Below, piece after piece: positions 46,915 to 59,332 of a DNA stretch of 64,000 nt. Each line of letters begins with the position of its first letter. Position 1 is the first letter of the stretch. The stretch covers positions 124,001-188,000 of the forward strand of contig BDDD01002266.1 in assembly GCA_001972305.1 (NCBI GenBank). Reading direction: 5' to 3'. The notes beneath the pieces were generated by a model. It was not told the DNA's origin and searched no databases. It saw only the letters and a list, made by a program, of their open reading frames with translations. Both the position numbers and the translations under genes were made by a program. This DNA is from Cephalotus follicularis (lineage: Eukaryota > Streptophyta > Magnoliopsida > Oxalidales > Cephalotaceae).

Positions 46915-47070
46915 GCTAGGTCGATACGGAGTGCGGCGGTGATGACAAGACGTATGAGTAGTCATGCTAGGTCTATACGAAGTGTGGATTTTAATCAGAC
47001 AAGACGTATGAGGAGACATGCTAGGTCTATACGAAGTGTGTTCGTTGCGACAAATCGTATGAGTAGACTT
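46915..47070 (-). repeat. Three 51-54 bp tandem units in V
   Basis: Units start with GCTAGGTC at about 46915, 46966 and 47020; each contains ATACG(A/G)AGTG and CGTATGAG. Divergence is moderate. Confidence 0.75.
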
Positions 47071-47454
47071 CCGTTAAATTATGCACCATTTAATCGCCAA
47101 TTTTCAGCTTCACCGACAAGATGTTTGTGGATTTTAATCAGACAGACAAAGTGTGTGCGAAGGCAGAAATATTGAAGAACAAATCAAATATTCGAGGATT
47201 TTTATTGATGAAATTGAAACAATAACAATCTAGGCTCTGTTCTAACCCAAAACCTTAAAAACTAGTTACAAAACATAATGAAAACTAAACTAAGGAGGAA
47301 AGAAGGAGGGAGGTGGCTACTTCCACACACTCTCTGCCCTATTTTGCCGAAATAACATTGTTTTTATACTACACAATTGATCAAAAACGGAATAAAAGAA
47401 ACCGTAGTTACAAAATATGGCAAAAATCTAAACTTTCTATTTCTACTGCAGAGG

Positions 47455-47755
47455 AAGACGTCGACTTCTTTTGAATGGCGTCGATGTCTTCTTGTAAAAG
47501 TCGCGATTTGCTGAGATGCGAGTAAAAGACGTCGACTTCTATGGCTAAAGACATCGATGTCTTCTGGTCCAAAAAGTTACAGGTCGAATTGGCACAAAGA
47601 CGTTGATCCTTTGTGTGAAAGACATCGATCCCTTGTTCATAGCTCTTTGAAGATTATTGCATTTTCCAGAAAAGATGTCGACTTCCAAAGAAAGACGTCG
47701 ACTTCTTTGTTGTAAACCCAGAAAAGACATCGATGTTGATGAAAGGCGTCGACGC
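47455..47755 (-). repeat. Cluster of GACGTCGA palindromes in V
   Basis: About ten copies of GACGTCGACTTC, GACATCGATGTC or GGCGTCGACGC in 300 bp, very similar to the motif set of element E although V belongs to another lineage. Confidence 0.75.
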
Positions 47756-49017
47756 TTTTGGTCTATTTTTCTGCAGAATTTGTCCATTCTTCAATCTTTA
47801 CTCTTTAAGCTTCAATTTTGCACACTTTTGGGTAGTATTCTTGCACTTTGGTCATTTTGCACTTGTACCTGAAAATCAATATAACACAACCAAAGTAGTC
47901 TATTCCAAGCATAAAAATATCACAAATAACACATTAAAAACAACACATTTGTATGCTAAACATTTATGTTTTTGGGCTGATTGATACCAGCCTTAATTTT
48001 GGGCTTGTTAGTATGGACTTTGTTGTTGGGTAAATTAGTTATATTATTATTATATTTTCCACAAATCAAAATTTTAAAAGCCTTTTAAAAGACCATCTTT
48101 TATTTTATTCTTTTCCTTTTCTTTATTTTCCTTTTCCTTTTATTTCTTTTTATTTCTTCTCAAACTCTCCCTCTCTCTCACGACATCTCTCTCCCTCTCT
48201 CTCTCGACATCTCTCTTCCTCTCAAACTCTCTCTCCCGTATCTCTATCTTCTTTACTTCTTTTCTCCCCAAAAATCATCTCTTTTTCCTTATCCAGCAGA
48301 TTAGTTTTTCCTTGTTGGCTATCCTTTCCCGTTTGGTCTCCTTTTCCTATATATATGTGACAATGTCATGGAACCAGCCACCTCTTTCTGTGTGTTGTTA
48401 CTGCCGAATTTGCTGAGCAATTGGGGCTGTGATTTCTGTGTTTACATACTCCATTGATTAGGTTATTTTCATCAAAGGTTCATTCAAGAGTTGTTTATAG
48501 TTATTTGTATAACACTGTCAAAACTTTGAAAGTATATTCTCTTCTTTGATTCTGTCGAACAACTGTGTTCTCCTTCAGTTTGGGTCACCATTGCAGGTTA
48601 GTTGTTGTCCTAATGTGATGGTTGTGTTGTTAGTTTTATCAAGAATTCGTTTTGGCATGTTTTGGTTGCTAGAGATGGTTTTGTTATGGTTTCGGCATTC
48701 TTGTTCTTCTGTCAAATAATCCTGTGTTAGCAGCCATCTGTAGACATCTAGGAAGTGTTATATAATCTGGCTTTGATGCATGTAATCGTGATAAGTGGAC
48801 AGAATTGGATTAAGTATTGGTATGCTATGGTTTAAGTCCCTGTCACATTGAAATAATTCTCTGTCAACATGTTGCTATCGAATTCAGCGTTATAACATTG
48901 TTTTACATGCCATCTAAGGTTTTTTTTAATATTGGTAATCTTCTAGTGTCGAAAAATTCGAGTCTTGACTGTTAAATTGCACAAAATTGCACTGAATTTC
49001 TATTCTGTTACCCAGAA

Positions 49018-49226
49018 CAGTCGACTGCCCATATGAACAGTCGGCTGTCTAGTTCGAGTAGTCGACTGCATTGTGCAAACAGTCGACTGCCTTGTGTTGA
49101 GTAGTCGGCTGGACCCCTGATTCAGTCGACTGCTTGCATGTCCAGGTTGGGTAGTCGACTGGCCCTGTTGTGTAGTCGACTGCCACCCCTTGTTTAGTCG
49201 ACTGGATTCTTAAAACAGTCGGCTGG
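49018..49226 (+). repeat. Cluster of AGTCGACTG palindromes in the Y 3' LTR
   Basis: Same order and spacing as 41013-41218, with a few base changes. Confidence 0.8.
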
Positions 49227-50293
49227 ATTGTCCTGTAAACTTCTGTTTTCATCCGTTTGTTCTTCCGATGATCTGGGTCTATTCTAAACATCATTATGAT
49301 TCTGTTTTATGTTCAAAATGAATTTTAGACCCTTATTTGAACATTGTTATGTTGTTTAGATTATTGTGCTACGTGAAGCAAATTAAGTTTACCGGATATT
49401 CGTAAGTTAATCTGTGATCGCATAAGGTACGGATTTTTCGTTCCTTGATAAACTCTTACTGATTCAGTTATGTTTTGAGAATAAATACAGATTCTTTATT
49501 TTGGGTTATTATTCGGTTTTATGAATATGTTCCCTTTTTGGTTTATGAACTCCGTTATATTTGGATTTTGAAAATAAAGTCACTTGATATTTTATGAGGT
49601 AAATATTTCCGACTTTATGAATTCAGTTATGATGTGTTTACGAAATGTTATGCAATCATCTCTTTATTGCGAAATTAAATGAGTTGATTTTTCCGATTAT
49701 GAAAGTATGTGTTTATATCATTTGAGAACGATTTATGATTATGTTTGGGAAATCTTTCTACGTATTTTAAAATGATTCGATGAAATCATAGTTTTTGAAA
49801 TGGTGAAATACTGAGCTTTTATAACCAACTATGGGGGTACCATAGGCATGCTGTGAGCCTGGCACGGGGGCATGACAATTTCCGTAACAATGTGATTTGT
49901 TTACGGCGTCTCTCTGGGATATCCTTAGATAGGATTTGGGATAGAGGCATATGGATCGATCCTAGTTATATGTTTTTGGGATATGTTTTGGGATATGAGA
50001 ATTGTATGTGTAGTGCCGTACACTGCAATTCCATTTGACAATGCGGGTGTCGCAAACCCCTTGCTATTATGTGATTTTGATATGTTATGGGTTTTGGTGC
50101 TCAGTTATGGATCCTATGTTTTGGAATGGTACACTTTATGGTTTCAAGTTATGAACTTGTTTTATATTTTTTGCCGTGGGCATTTACAAAGTATGTTTTA
50201 CATTATTTTATTGCTTAAGATTTCTGCTTTAAAGTACTTTTGAAATCTTCTTGCTTTAAAATATCGTTTACTGTTTTATATTCTATATCCGTA

Positions 50294-50331
50294 CTGAGGT
50301 TTTCTCAGTCGCGTTTTTGTTTCCATGCGGC
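50294..50331 (+). promoter_or_regulatory. Conserved double hairpin in the Y 3' LTR
   Basis: CTGAG and CTCAG, then GTCGC and GCGGC; 304 bp from the LTR 3' end. Confidence 0.58.
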
Positions 50332-51326
50332 AGGTTATCAGGAGAAAATGGGCAATCTGTGATGAGAGTGACTTCCATATGTCTGAGGATCGTCTAGTAG
50401 CTGATCCCTTTATATTTATGTGGTCATAGTGGAACCATTTAATAAATAATATGTTCATTTTGATTTATGACTTGAATTTTGAATAAGTTTCTCTTTATGA
50501 TCAGTTTCGATATGTTATTGGTTATGCTTTAAACCATCACGTTTTTAATAAAGATGAACGTTTTTAATATGATATGATATGTTAAGTTTCCGTTATATGC
50601 ACCTGTGGCGACTCCCACAGATCGAGGGTGTTACAATGCAAGTCAACACCAAGATAAGGGTCCAACATGCATGCACATAATCTCATTTGATTCTCAATAG
50701 CAAGCATAGCAGATGAAAAACAGTAGCAACCACGTCCTAAAACCAGTGGCTACAACTCATGCAACCATGCATTCAAATCATAGAACATGCAGTAACTTTA
50801 AACTCAAAATACCATTACAACTTCCCCTACCTTTTGATTCCAAGTTAAGAATCTGTTAGTCCACCTCTTTGTGTTCCAACAGTGACGTTTTGGGCTCTCC
50901 AGAAGTTCCAACTCCAAGCCCTGCAGCTCCAAGAACAGCCCATCAGCTCCAACTCGAGCTCCAAGCTTCAACAATGGAGAAACACTCCCTTCCCTCTTTT
51001 CTCTGCGTTTTTCTCTACGATCCACTTTGGTTCTTAGACTCTTCAGTACCAGGACGAAGGAGATGAGGGAAGACGTTTTATGCAGGGGGGTTTCTCTCCC
51101 TCTCTTCCCTAGCTCCTCTCACATGGCACTAAATGCCATTTCCCTTTCTATCACTTGCATGCACACACACATGTCAATCCACCCTTCCCTTCAGTTTCTG
51201 CAGGTTCTAGCAGTCATGTGCATGACATACACATTTCATCTATCATCAGATGGAGCCTGCAAGGTGCTCTTATCAGTGGCTGCATGTGATCTCGTCACAT
51301 GCAATAAAACAGAGCACAATCCAGTT

Positions 51327-51475
51327 GGCTGTCCACACCCAACAGCCGGCTGCTCGTCTGGCAGTTCGTTACCACGTGGCTCGACAGTTGGCCAGTCGAC
51401 TGGTTCATCCCACCAGTCGACTGTTCCAAGACACAGACACCCAGCCGGCTGGTCAAACGTACCAGTCGACTGCAC
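51327..51475 (-). repeat. Second cluster of CAGTCGACTG palindromes in X
   Basis: About seven copies of AGTCGACTG, AGCCGGCTG or AGTTGGCTG in 150 bp. Confidence 0.7.
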
Positions 51476-51649
51476 TTGCTGTACCCACAAGGTAAACACA
51501 CTTCTAAGTACATTAGCTGGTTTAGAAGCAACATCATCGGAGTTTGGGAAAACATCATCAAATTCAAAAAATATATTATTTTATTAATTCCACAAATAAG
51601 GTACATTTACATTGTGAAATTACAATACATGAAATTTTCGGGCATTACA

Positions 51650-52001
51650 AACACGAAGCTCGTCTATAGTAAACCAGAGATCATCAATGGTGTTAGTATA
51701 GTGAAACCTTCTCCAGAGGTGTTTGCCAAAGGTGCTCAGAATTGGGCATCCTCATTGATTGGATTCTTCTTGGGCAAGTGTATTCCTTTCAAGATGGTGG
51801 AAACCTCTTTTAGGGCAAAATTGGCTGCTGCTGGGAAGGTTGAGCTCCAAGTCCTGGATCAAGGTTTTTCCCTTTTTAAGTTTGAATATGAGACAAGTAG
51901 ACATTGAGTACTTGAGCATGGCCCATGGGATATTTAGGGTGTGCATCTGGTTTTAAGGAAATGGGATGCTAATTTTGATATGTCTAAGGGAGAGATCAAC
52001 C
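51650..52001 (+). pseudogene. LINE ORF1-like gene, DUF4283 region
   Basis: Continues 37673-38268 in frame after X is removed. The first residues (KLVYSKPEI) lead into a DUF4283-type domain with VFAKGAQNW, LIGFFLGK, FSLFKFEY, HGPWDI and WDANFDM in the usual order. This domain is typical of ORF1 in plant L1-type LINEs and is thought to bind nucleic acid. Stops lie at 51905-51907 (TGA) and about 51941-51943 (TAG, probably CAG). The gene is cut off at 52001 by the 5' LTR of copia element F, before any CCHC knuckle. The downstream part lies beyond F, outside the window. Confidence 0.75.
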
Positions 52002-52941
52002 TGTTAGGGATAAGTCCTGCAAGCCATTGCAGTCTTGTAAATTTATCTTGAATATTCAATAAAGATGTATTTTTAACTATCTTGACTGTGAGTTCATTTT
52101 ATTGTTTTAATGTATACTTAATTAAATGAATGTCCTAAGAACAAAGTTGGAGGACCAAGTTGTTGATGAGATCAAGATGTGAGAATTGGAACATCAGTAA
52201 ACTTTATTCTTAAAGCTTCTTGGTCGGAGGATTACTCAGGGCATACTCAACCCGGTTAGACCAGCACGTCCTATACCATCTCGTTTAAGAGGGTGACTGA
52301 TCTCATATGTCATTTTGTAGTGACTATATAGTACACGCATGAGTGCCTGATTATCACTGGGTTCATTAAAAGTGACTTGCTTAAGAGATGTATGTATGGA
52401 GTTTTATTACGTGTCAAACATACATCCTTGATAGTAGCAGTGTAAGTGGTCCTTAGACATGAGCCTTAGACATGAACCGCCACTAAATATCTTGTGCATC
52501 AGTTGCTATATTAAATACATCACCTAACCATGAAGAGCATACAAGCATTAGTTGGGTATGACAGGTTAATGTATGGAGATATGTGAGTACGCAATAATGG
52601 ATCCACCGCTCCCAGTAAAGGGAGATTATGACACGCCCCGTTCCCGAGCACCCCCGCCCGAGGACGGCCATGCCAGGTGGAAGGATCCCCCACCTGGATC
52701 CCTAACCAAAACCCCAACAAACAAAGACTAACACTAAGGCCTGGGTAGACGTTAAAACACGCTGCCGAGGAGAGCCACGCTCCCCAGGCCAAACGCACCT
52801 AAGGCATAGAAACAAGAAATGCCCGTGCACAAGGAAATGACAACGTTTAACGTAAGCTAAGCCTGAGATCAACTCAAGGGCCCGAGGACAAACGTCAAGC
52901 ATGGGACAACTACCTGAGGTCCCTCCAACACTCAACTTACA

Positions 52942-52966
52942 CTAAGGAGATGAAATCTCACCTTAG
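52942..52966 (-). promoter_or_regulatory. Stem-loop in Z
   Basis: CTAAG (52942-52946) pairs with CTTAG (52962-52966), and GAGAT (52947-52951) with ATCTC (52955-52959) around GAA, with a two-base bulge. It lies 313 bp from the LTR 3' end. Confidence 0.5.
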
Positions 52967-53287
52967 CCCAGTACCTAAGGGATCCACCAGGGCTCACCCG
53001 ACGAAACATCTTCAGGGACTGAGCTGGTCCGACGTCGGGACGACGGGCAGAACTAAGGAAAACCTTCTCAACTCTACTAATGCCTACGAGCCATGCCCGA
53101 GGACAAACACCCGGGGATGCCACCAGACCCCAGCTTAGGGTCAACCAACCCGAGCAGAAAGGTCAACCTAAGGTCTACCTATCCTTCGAACCTTACCACC
53201 CCTTCCTCTGGCATCTCAGCAGAGGTGCCACGCACAAAAGGTCCCGGGGAGAAACACTAAGGTTTCACCTAAGGCCATGGCTAAGGA

Positions 53288-53701
53288 TGTTAGATCTAGT
53301 GACCCGACAAGCCATTAGATGGGTTGTCATTTTATATCTTATCTTGTATGAAACAATCTTATTCCATATATATCATGTGTGCTACTTTATTATGGCAATA
53401 TCACTTGTGTTTTATCACTTAATTGAAGTAGTTTGTTATTTACCTGCTTACACTTGGGATGCCCTGACATAAGGTTGGATGCCTAGCATGGAGGCTGTGA
53501 GATAGGTTACCTTATTCCTTATGTCAAATTAGTTCCAAGTCATAGGTTCACTTTGTGGGCATTAGTGAACCGGATAGACTTGTGCGTATGTTGCCTGCTC
53601 ATGGAATCGGAGGATGGATTCTCTCACTACCATCTGTGTTGGACACTAGGGAAAATACGGGGTACGCGCTGGGAGCGTGTACACTGAACTGGACCCGTGT
53701 G
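53288..53701 (+). repeat. 5' LTR fragment of element C
   Basis: About 414 bp matching 59790-60200 closely. Breaks off at about 53701. Confidence 0.85.
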
Positions 53702-53740
53702 TACACTGTTGCTGCTGTCTTTGCTGATAACCCGTATGGT

Positions 53741-54172
53741 GTGAGTACAATAGGTATGTTCATGATTGAACTTAATCTAGCTTTGAATAGTAGTTCTTCA
53801 TGTTTATTAGATACTGGATGTGGAACTAACCTTTGCAATTCAATGCAGGGACTAAGAAAAGTTAGAAAGCTTGGAGCAGGAGACCTGGACTTGAGGCTTG
53901 GTGATGGATCTAGGATCATTGCTCAAGCTGTTGGAATTTGTGATGTTTATTTATGTAATAGTTATGTATTAACTTTGGATCCATGTTACTTTGTTATGAA
54001 TATTGTAAGGAATATTATGAGTGTTTCTCACTTATGTGTTTTGGGCTTGGAGCTTAAATTCCAAGACATTGGATGTTTTATATATTCGAACAATGTTTGT
54101 GTTGGTAATGGTGTTATCAAACAATGGATTATATGTCTTGAATACTTCACAATCAAATATCCTGTCCATTGA
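53741..54172 (+). pseudogene. Copia protease region of element C
   Basis: A frame starting upstream at 53555 within the LTR fragment reads into GMFMIELNLA and then the protease, with active site LLDTGCGTN (about 53810). The flanking QGLRKVRKL and LRLGDGSRI segments are as in Tork/Angela proteases. The aspartate is intact. It stops at 54170-54172. The capsid and knuckle parts that should precede it are absent. Confidence 0.85.
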
Positions 54173-54185
54173 GCAAAGTAATAAT

Positions 54186-55061
54186 AAGAAAAGATAAAGA
54201 GAAACTGAGCTAAATAAAACCTATACTTGGAATTGTAGACTTGGTCATCTTAGTGATGCTAGGCTATCATAGTTGGTTAAGGATGATCTCCTTGATATTC
54301 AGGACTTAGAGTCCTATCCAACTTGTGAATCCTGTTTATTGGGAAAGATGACCAAATCACCATTCTCTGGTCAAGGAGAAAGGGCTATGGACTTACTGGG
54401 TTTAGCCCATACTGACGTATTTGGTCTTATGTCAGTCAGTGCGCGAGGTGGTTATATCTACTTCATAACCTTTACTGATGATTTATCTCGATATGGTTAT
54501 GTGTATCTGATGAAACACAAGTCAGAATCCTTTGAGAAATTTAAGGAGCTCAGGCTTGAAGTAGAAAAACAGACAGGTAAATCTATTAAAATACTTCGGT
54601 CGGACAGAGGTGGAGAATACTTGTTAGCTGAATTCCTAGGTTATCTTAGATATAACGAAATTCTATCTCAGTGGACTCCTCATGGAACACCACAGCATAA
54701 TGGTGTGTCCGAAAGGAGGAATCGGACTTTGTTAGACATGGTTCGATCGATGATGTCTTTTACTGACCTTCCTACCTATCTCTTGGGTTATGCCCTAGAT
54801 ACAGCTGCGTATATCTTGAATCAGATTCCTTCAAAATCTGTGTCTTCTACTCCATACATGGTATGGTCAGGGAGGAAACTCAGCCTAAGCCATTTGAAGG
54901 TTTGGGTTATCCGGCTTATGTCAAGAGGCTTGATGCAGATAAGCTGGAAGTGCGGTCGGACCGTTGCAGGTTTGTGGGGTATCCTAAAGAAACTAAAGGA
55001 TACTATTTCTACCACCCTAGCGAACAAAAGATATTTTTTTCGTGAAATGCTGTGTTCCTAG
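54186..55061 (+). pseudogene. Copia integrase of element C
   Basis: The zinc-binding part reads TWNCRLGH where the family has a His after Trp, so the first zinc ligand is probably lost; CESCLLGKM supplies the two Cys. A TAG near 54268 precedes the long frame from 54273. Catalytic residues are present: D in AHTDVFGLM (about 54412), D in LRSDRGGEY (about 54602) and E in NGVSERRNR (about 54712). A frameshift near 54895 switches to the frame of GYPAYVKRLDADKLEVRSD, and another follows near 55040. Confidence 0.88.
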
Positions 55062-57836
55062 AGAAGGAATATCTTCTTGAAGGAGACGGTGGGAGTAAGG
55101 TGGAACTCAAGGAGTTACCACAGGTAGAAACCACACAGGAGATGGAGGAGTTGGAGGTTAGACCTTCAACAGACACAGCTGAGATTGGATCTCAGGCTTA
55201 GAATGGTTCTCAGTTAGGCAGAGCTCCTTTGAGGAGATCAGGAAGAATCCCATTAGCACCTGAGAGGTATGGTTTCCTCATTGATGGTACGGATGAGATA
55301 AACGTCATTGAAGATGATGAGCTTGCCAGCTATCTAGAAGCAGTGCAAGGCACTGAATCTGAAGCATGGCTAGGAGCCATTAAATCCGAGATGGATTCGA
55401 TGTACTCTAACCAGGTATGGAATTTGGTTGAAGCACCTGAAGGCGTAGTGCCTATTGGCTGCAAATGGATCTTCAAGAAGAAGATGAATGCAGATGGAAA
55501 GATCGAGACTTATAAAGCTCGATTAGTGGCGAAAGGGTATAGACAACGACATGGAGTCGACTATACTGAGACTTTCTCACCTGTCTCCATGCTTAAATCC
55601 ATTAGGATTTTGCTTGCTATTGCCGCTCATTATGATTATGAGATATGGCAAATGGATGTCAAGACGGCATTTTTAAATAGGAGTCTTGAAGAGGACATAT
55701 ATATGTCCCAACCTGAGGGGTTTACATCTTCCGAGCACCCGTACATGGTGTGCAAGCTCGAACGGTCCATCTATGGACTAAAACAAGCATCTCATAGCTG
55801 GAATCTACGTTTTGATGAAGCAGTCAAGGCTTTTGACTTCGTTAAAAATATGGATGAGCCATGTGTTTATCGAAAGCAAGAGGGTCCTAGTATCACTTTC
55901 TTAGTGCTATATGTAGATGACATCCTACTCATTAGGAATGATGTAGGGATGTTACAGTCTGCAAAGATATGGCTAACTAAGAATTTTTCCATGAAAAATT
56001 TGGGAGAAGCCACCTATATACTGGGTATTAGGATCTTCAGGGATAGATCCAATAGGTTGCTTGGGCTTTCCCATAGTCAGTACATCAGCAAGGTGCTGAA
56101 GAGGTTTAGCATGGAGAATTCCAAAAGAGGCCTATTGCCTATAGGCGAAGGAATTCATCTTTCTCGAAAGATGTTTCCTCAGACATCTGAAGAGAGAGCA
56201 CGCATGAGTTGGATACCTTATGCTTCAGCAGTAGGGTCGATCATGTATGCCATCTTATGTAATAGGCCTGATGTCGCACTTCCCCTGGGTATGACAAGTC
56301 ATTTTCAGTCTGATCCTGGTGAGAAGCACTGGGAAGTGGTCAAGGGAATCCTGAATTACCTTAGGAGGACTCAGGATATATTCTTGATCTATTGAAAAGA
56401 TAGTGAGCTGAAATTGGAGGGCTTCACAGACTCCAGTTTTGATAGTGATCCGGATGTTCACAAATCTGTCTCTGGGTACGTTTTTGTACTTAATGGTGGA
56501 GCTGTGAGCTGGCGCAGTTCAAAGCAAGGGACTATTGCAGATTCTACCACAGAAGCCGAGTACATAGCAGCCTCAGATGCCGCCAAGGAGGGTGTATGGA
56601 TACGCAAGTTCATTACTGAACTAGGAGTTGTTCCATCCATTATTAGTACAGTTGTAATATACTGTGATAATAATGGGGCTGTAGCACCAGCCAAGGAACC
56701 GCGGTCTCACCAGCGATCCAAACACATCGAGCGGCGCTATCATTTGATCCGTGAGATTAGTGGTAGGGGATATATACAGCTTGAGAGGGTCTCCTCAGAG
56801 GAGAACACAGCAGATCCACTGACCAAGGCAATGGGCACCAAGGCTGTAATACCCCGATTTTCGTGTGCATATTTTCGGATTTTAAATTTGATTTATTTGG
56901 TTGTGTTGGCATAATGTGTTCTTTGGGCTATATGATATTATAATTTTTGGGCTTTTATGTCTTAGGCTAAATAATACCATCTTTAGGCTTTTGATAAATT
57001 AATGGAATAAGGATTATGGGAAAAATAAAATTTATTGTTTTGTATTTTTGAAATCAGTTTTAAAAATATTAATATGGCAAGAGTGTTTTAAATTGGAAAT
57101 AAAATAAGAGTATTATGGCAAAATTTATTTGTTTTTCCTATTCTACTCTCCCTCTCCCGTAAAGCCTCTTTTCTCCATCTCACAAACTGATTTCTTTCCC
57201 TTAATTATCACCCTCAATCCCGAAATTATGCCCCCTTTCCAAATTATATCAGATTTTGGATTCCCTTTTTATCTTACCATGACCTAAATTGCCTCTCCCT
57301 TATTGTATATGTATGTCAATATTCATTGCTTGCGCCTCCACTGTGTCATTGTGCCTAGAACCGAACCTGCGAGTTTGAAGGCTGTTTTGTTCTCCTTTGA
57401 TCATCATACCAGGTTTGTTTTTCCTCTGTTGTGGTGGTTTAGCAATGGAATTTAGTTTAATGACAGCCGAATTCTATTGCATATAGGTTGCTAGTGTGTT
57501 TTGTTTTTAATCCCTGCCATGTATGTTTGGTTAATGTTTGTGAGATTGTTAGAAGTCATGAAGTGTCTTGTAATGATAGAAAACAGGTTCTGAAAATAAT
57601 AATGGGTGTTTGATAGAAATTTGGTAATGGAATTAAGTATACAATGAATTGGAAAATTGACGCTATAAAGCATGATCACCAATTGCATGAACTTTTTGAT
57701 TCTGGGTGTTTAAATGCAACTACTAAGTCACATAAGTCCTATGTAAGTGTTTAAAATCATCTAGTATAGTAATATTGGAAGTTTGACAGAAAATTGGAAT
57801 TGAAACTGCTGTGTTTTGCTGTTCCGTCGAGCTGAA

Positions 57837-58045
57837 CAGTCGGTTGTCTATGAAAACAGTCGACTGTCAGGCTTTGAGTAGTCGACTGCCTTGTAAAACA
57901 GTCGACTGGTTGCCTTGCATAGTCGACTGGACCCCCTGTCACAGTTGACTGGATTCAACCCAGTTTGAGTAGTCGGCTGCATATGCCATACAGTCGACTG
58001 CCACCTTTGAACAGTCGACTGAATTTTGAGCAGTCGGCTGGTTCT
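57837..58045 (+). repeat. Cluster of AGTCGACTG palindromes in W
   Basis: About ten copies of AGTCGACTG, AGTCGGCTG or AGTTGACTG in 209 bp, spaced 17-30 bp. Confidence 0.8.
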
Positions 58046-59294
58046 GTCCAGTAAATTTTCTGGTTTCAAGTTTTATTATCCGTTTGGTTTTGTAATGATT
58101 TTGAGTATGTTTTAAGCACTGTTAAATTACTGTTTGATGTTTGGAAGTGGTTTTGAATCCTTATATGAACGATATTGTATCTTTTTTATTCTTGTGCTTT
58201 GAGGGACTTTTAAATTGTTGATCAATTCGTCTATCTTTGTTGTAATCGCTTAAGGTACGGATTCTTCGTTCTTGGCTTATTCCTTCGATTTTATTAAAAT
58301 GAATTCAAATATGTTTTTAGTACGGATGCTTTCGTTCTTTGGCTATCTTTCCCTGATTTTATTAGAATAAAAATATAGTTTTACTTTATGAATAATGTAC
58401 GGATTTATATCGTTCCTTGGCTATCTGTTTATCAAACTAAAATCAGTTTTATTCTATGATCTCGTTTTATAGTCTTGGTTATGTTTTATGATATGTTTCG
58501 TAAATTAATTGGTTTTTGACATTTTATGAAATTAAATGTTCCTAACTATATTTTTATGCTAAGATACATTACGATATATTATGACATGATCATCTCTTTA
58601 CAGTGGAAAATAAATGAGTTGATGCTACGTAATGATTTTTACTATGTCCAGAAAATGTTTAGAAATGCGTTTACATTTTTAAATTGTTTTTAGAAATAAA
58701 GCAATGTTTTTGAAATAAGGATATACACAGAGATATTTCCTACCTATGGAGGTACCATAGGCATGTCGTGGGCCTGGCACGGGGACATGACACTACCGTA
58801 GCGGTGTGATTTGACTACGGTGTCTCTCTATGTTTTGAATAAATCCCATGAGGTGGATTTATGGATCCGATGTGTGATAGAGGCGTATGGGTATACTCTA
58901 GATATATGTTATGTTAAGGATATGGATTCTGGGGATTGATTGTGTAGTGCTATACACGTCCTTCCGTTTGGCATGTGGGCCTTGCAAACCTCTTGCACCT
59001 ATGCATATGTGTATGCACTTTGGATCTCGGTAATGAGATTATGGAAATCGGATAAGTCTCTGTTTGTTTTTCGTTTTGAATATGTTTTGGGATTTTGAAC
59101 TTGGCTTATGTTTCAAAATTTGAATAACGCTTTGAAAATTAGATATTCGTTTTGAATTGATTGTATGACTACTCACCTTCACTTTTTGAAAATAATGTTA
59201 AATTATTTTATGCATAAGGTATATGAAATTTAAAGGTTCGGGTATTTTCTATCTTTTAAATTATCGTTTTATGTTTTATGATTCTATATCCGTA

Positions 59295-59332
59295 CTGAGG
59301 TTTGCTCAGCCGCGTTTTTGTTTCCATGCGGC
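59295..59332 (+). promoter_or_regulatory. Conserved double hairpin in W
   Basis: CTGAG-GTTTG-CTCAG then GCCGC, 14-base loop, GCGGC, preceded by TTCTATATCC. 382 bp from the LTR 3' end. Confidence 0.62.

Larger units (their letters stand above)
46647..47962 (-). mobile_element. V: reverse-strand Athila-like solo LTR
   Basis: TG...CA ends, flanked by TTTAT at 46642-46646 and 47963-47967, inside the 3' LTR of Y. On the reverse strand it starts TGTTTAGCATACAAATG and includes TGGAATAGACTACTTTGG and TTTTCAGGTACAAGTGC; on the forward strand it has TAGCCGCAAGTGCACGG and GGGTCGAACCCAGGGA. These are words I associate with Athila-type LTRs. It is 1316 bp with no coding region. The lineage is from memory of typical sequences and needs a database check. 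Confidence 0.6.
39873..50635 (+). mobile_element. Element Y: Tekay-like chromovirus with both LTRs
   Basis: 5' LTR 39873-42626, primer site, gag, pol, purine tract and 3' LTR 46559-50635 (split by V). ATGCA at 39868-39872 and 50636-50640 is the duplication. The LTRs differ at only scattered positions by eye, so Y is a comparatively recent insertion. It is defective: gag stop, mutated knuckle and protease site, a pol frameshift and loss of most of the integrase core. Confidence 0.92.
46559..50635 (+). repeat. 3' LTR of element Y, interrupted by V
   Basis: Follows the purine tract TTTTTAGGGGGGGTGGA (about 46542-46558). Identical in layout to 39873-42626 except for V at 46647-47962. Net length is about 2756 bp. 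Confidence 0.9.
38269..51649 (-). mobile_element. X: reverse-strand solo LTR, interrupted by element Y
   Basis: On the reverse strand it starts TGTAATGCCCGAAAATTTC at 51649 and ends GGCGTGTGACA at 38269, flanked by AACAC at 38264-38268 and 51650-51654. Y sits at 39873-50635 with ATGCA on both sides. Net length is about 2.6 kb with no gag-pol homology. Its 5' end matches that of S1. The open frames inside it (38801-39103, 39650-39951, 51027-51587) carry no recognisable domain and are probably chance; the longest, 186 codons, spans the palindrome cluster. Confidence 0.83.

Noticed and set aside
51027..51587. 186-codon ORF as a possible host gene
   Set aside because: Lies within solo LTR X, crosses its palindrome cluster and has no recognisable domain or conserved counterpart in S1.
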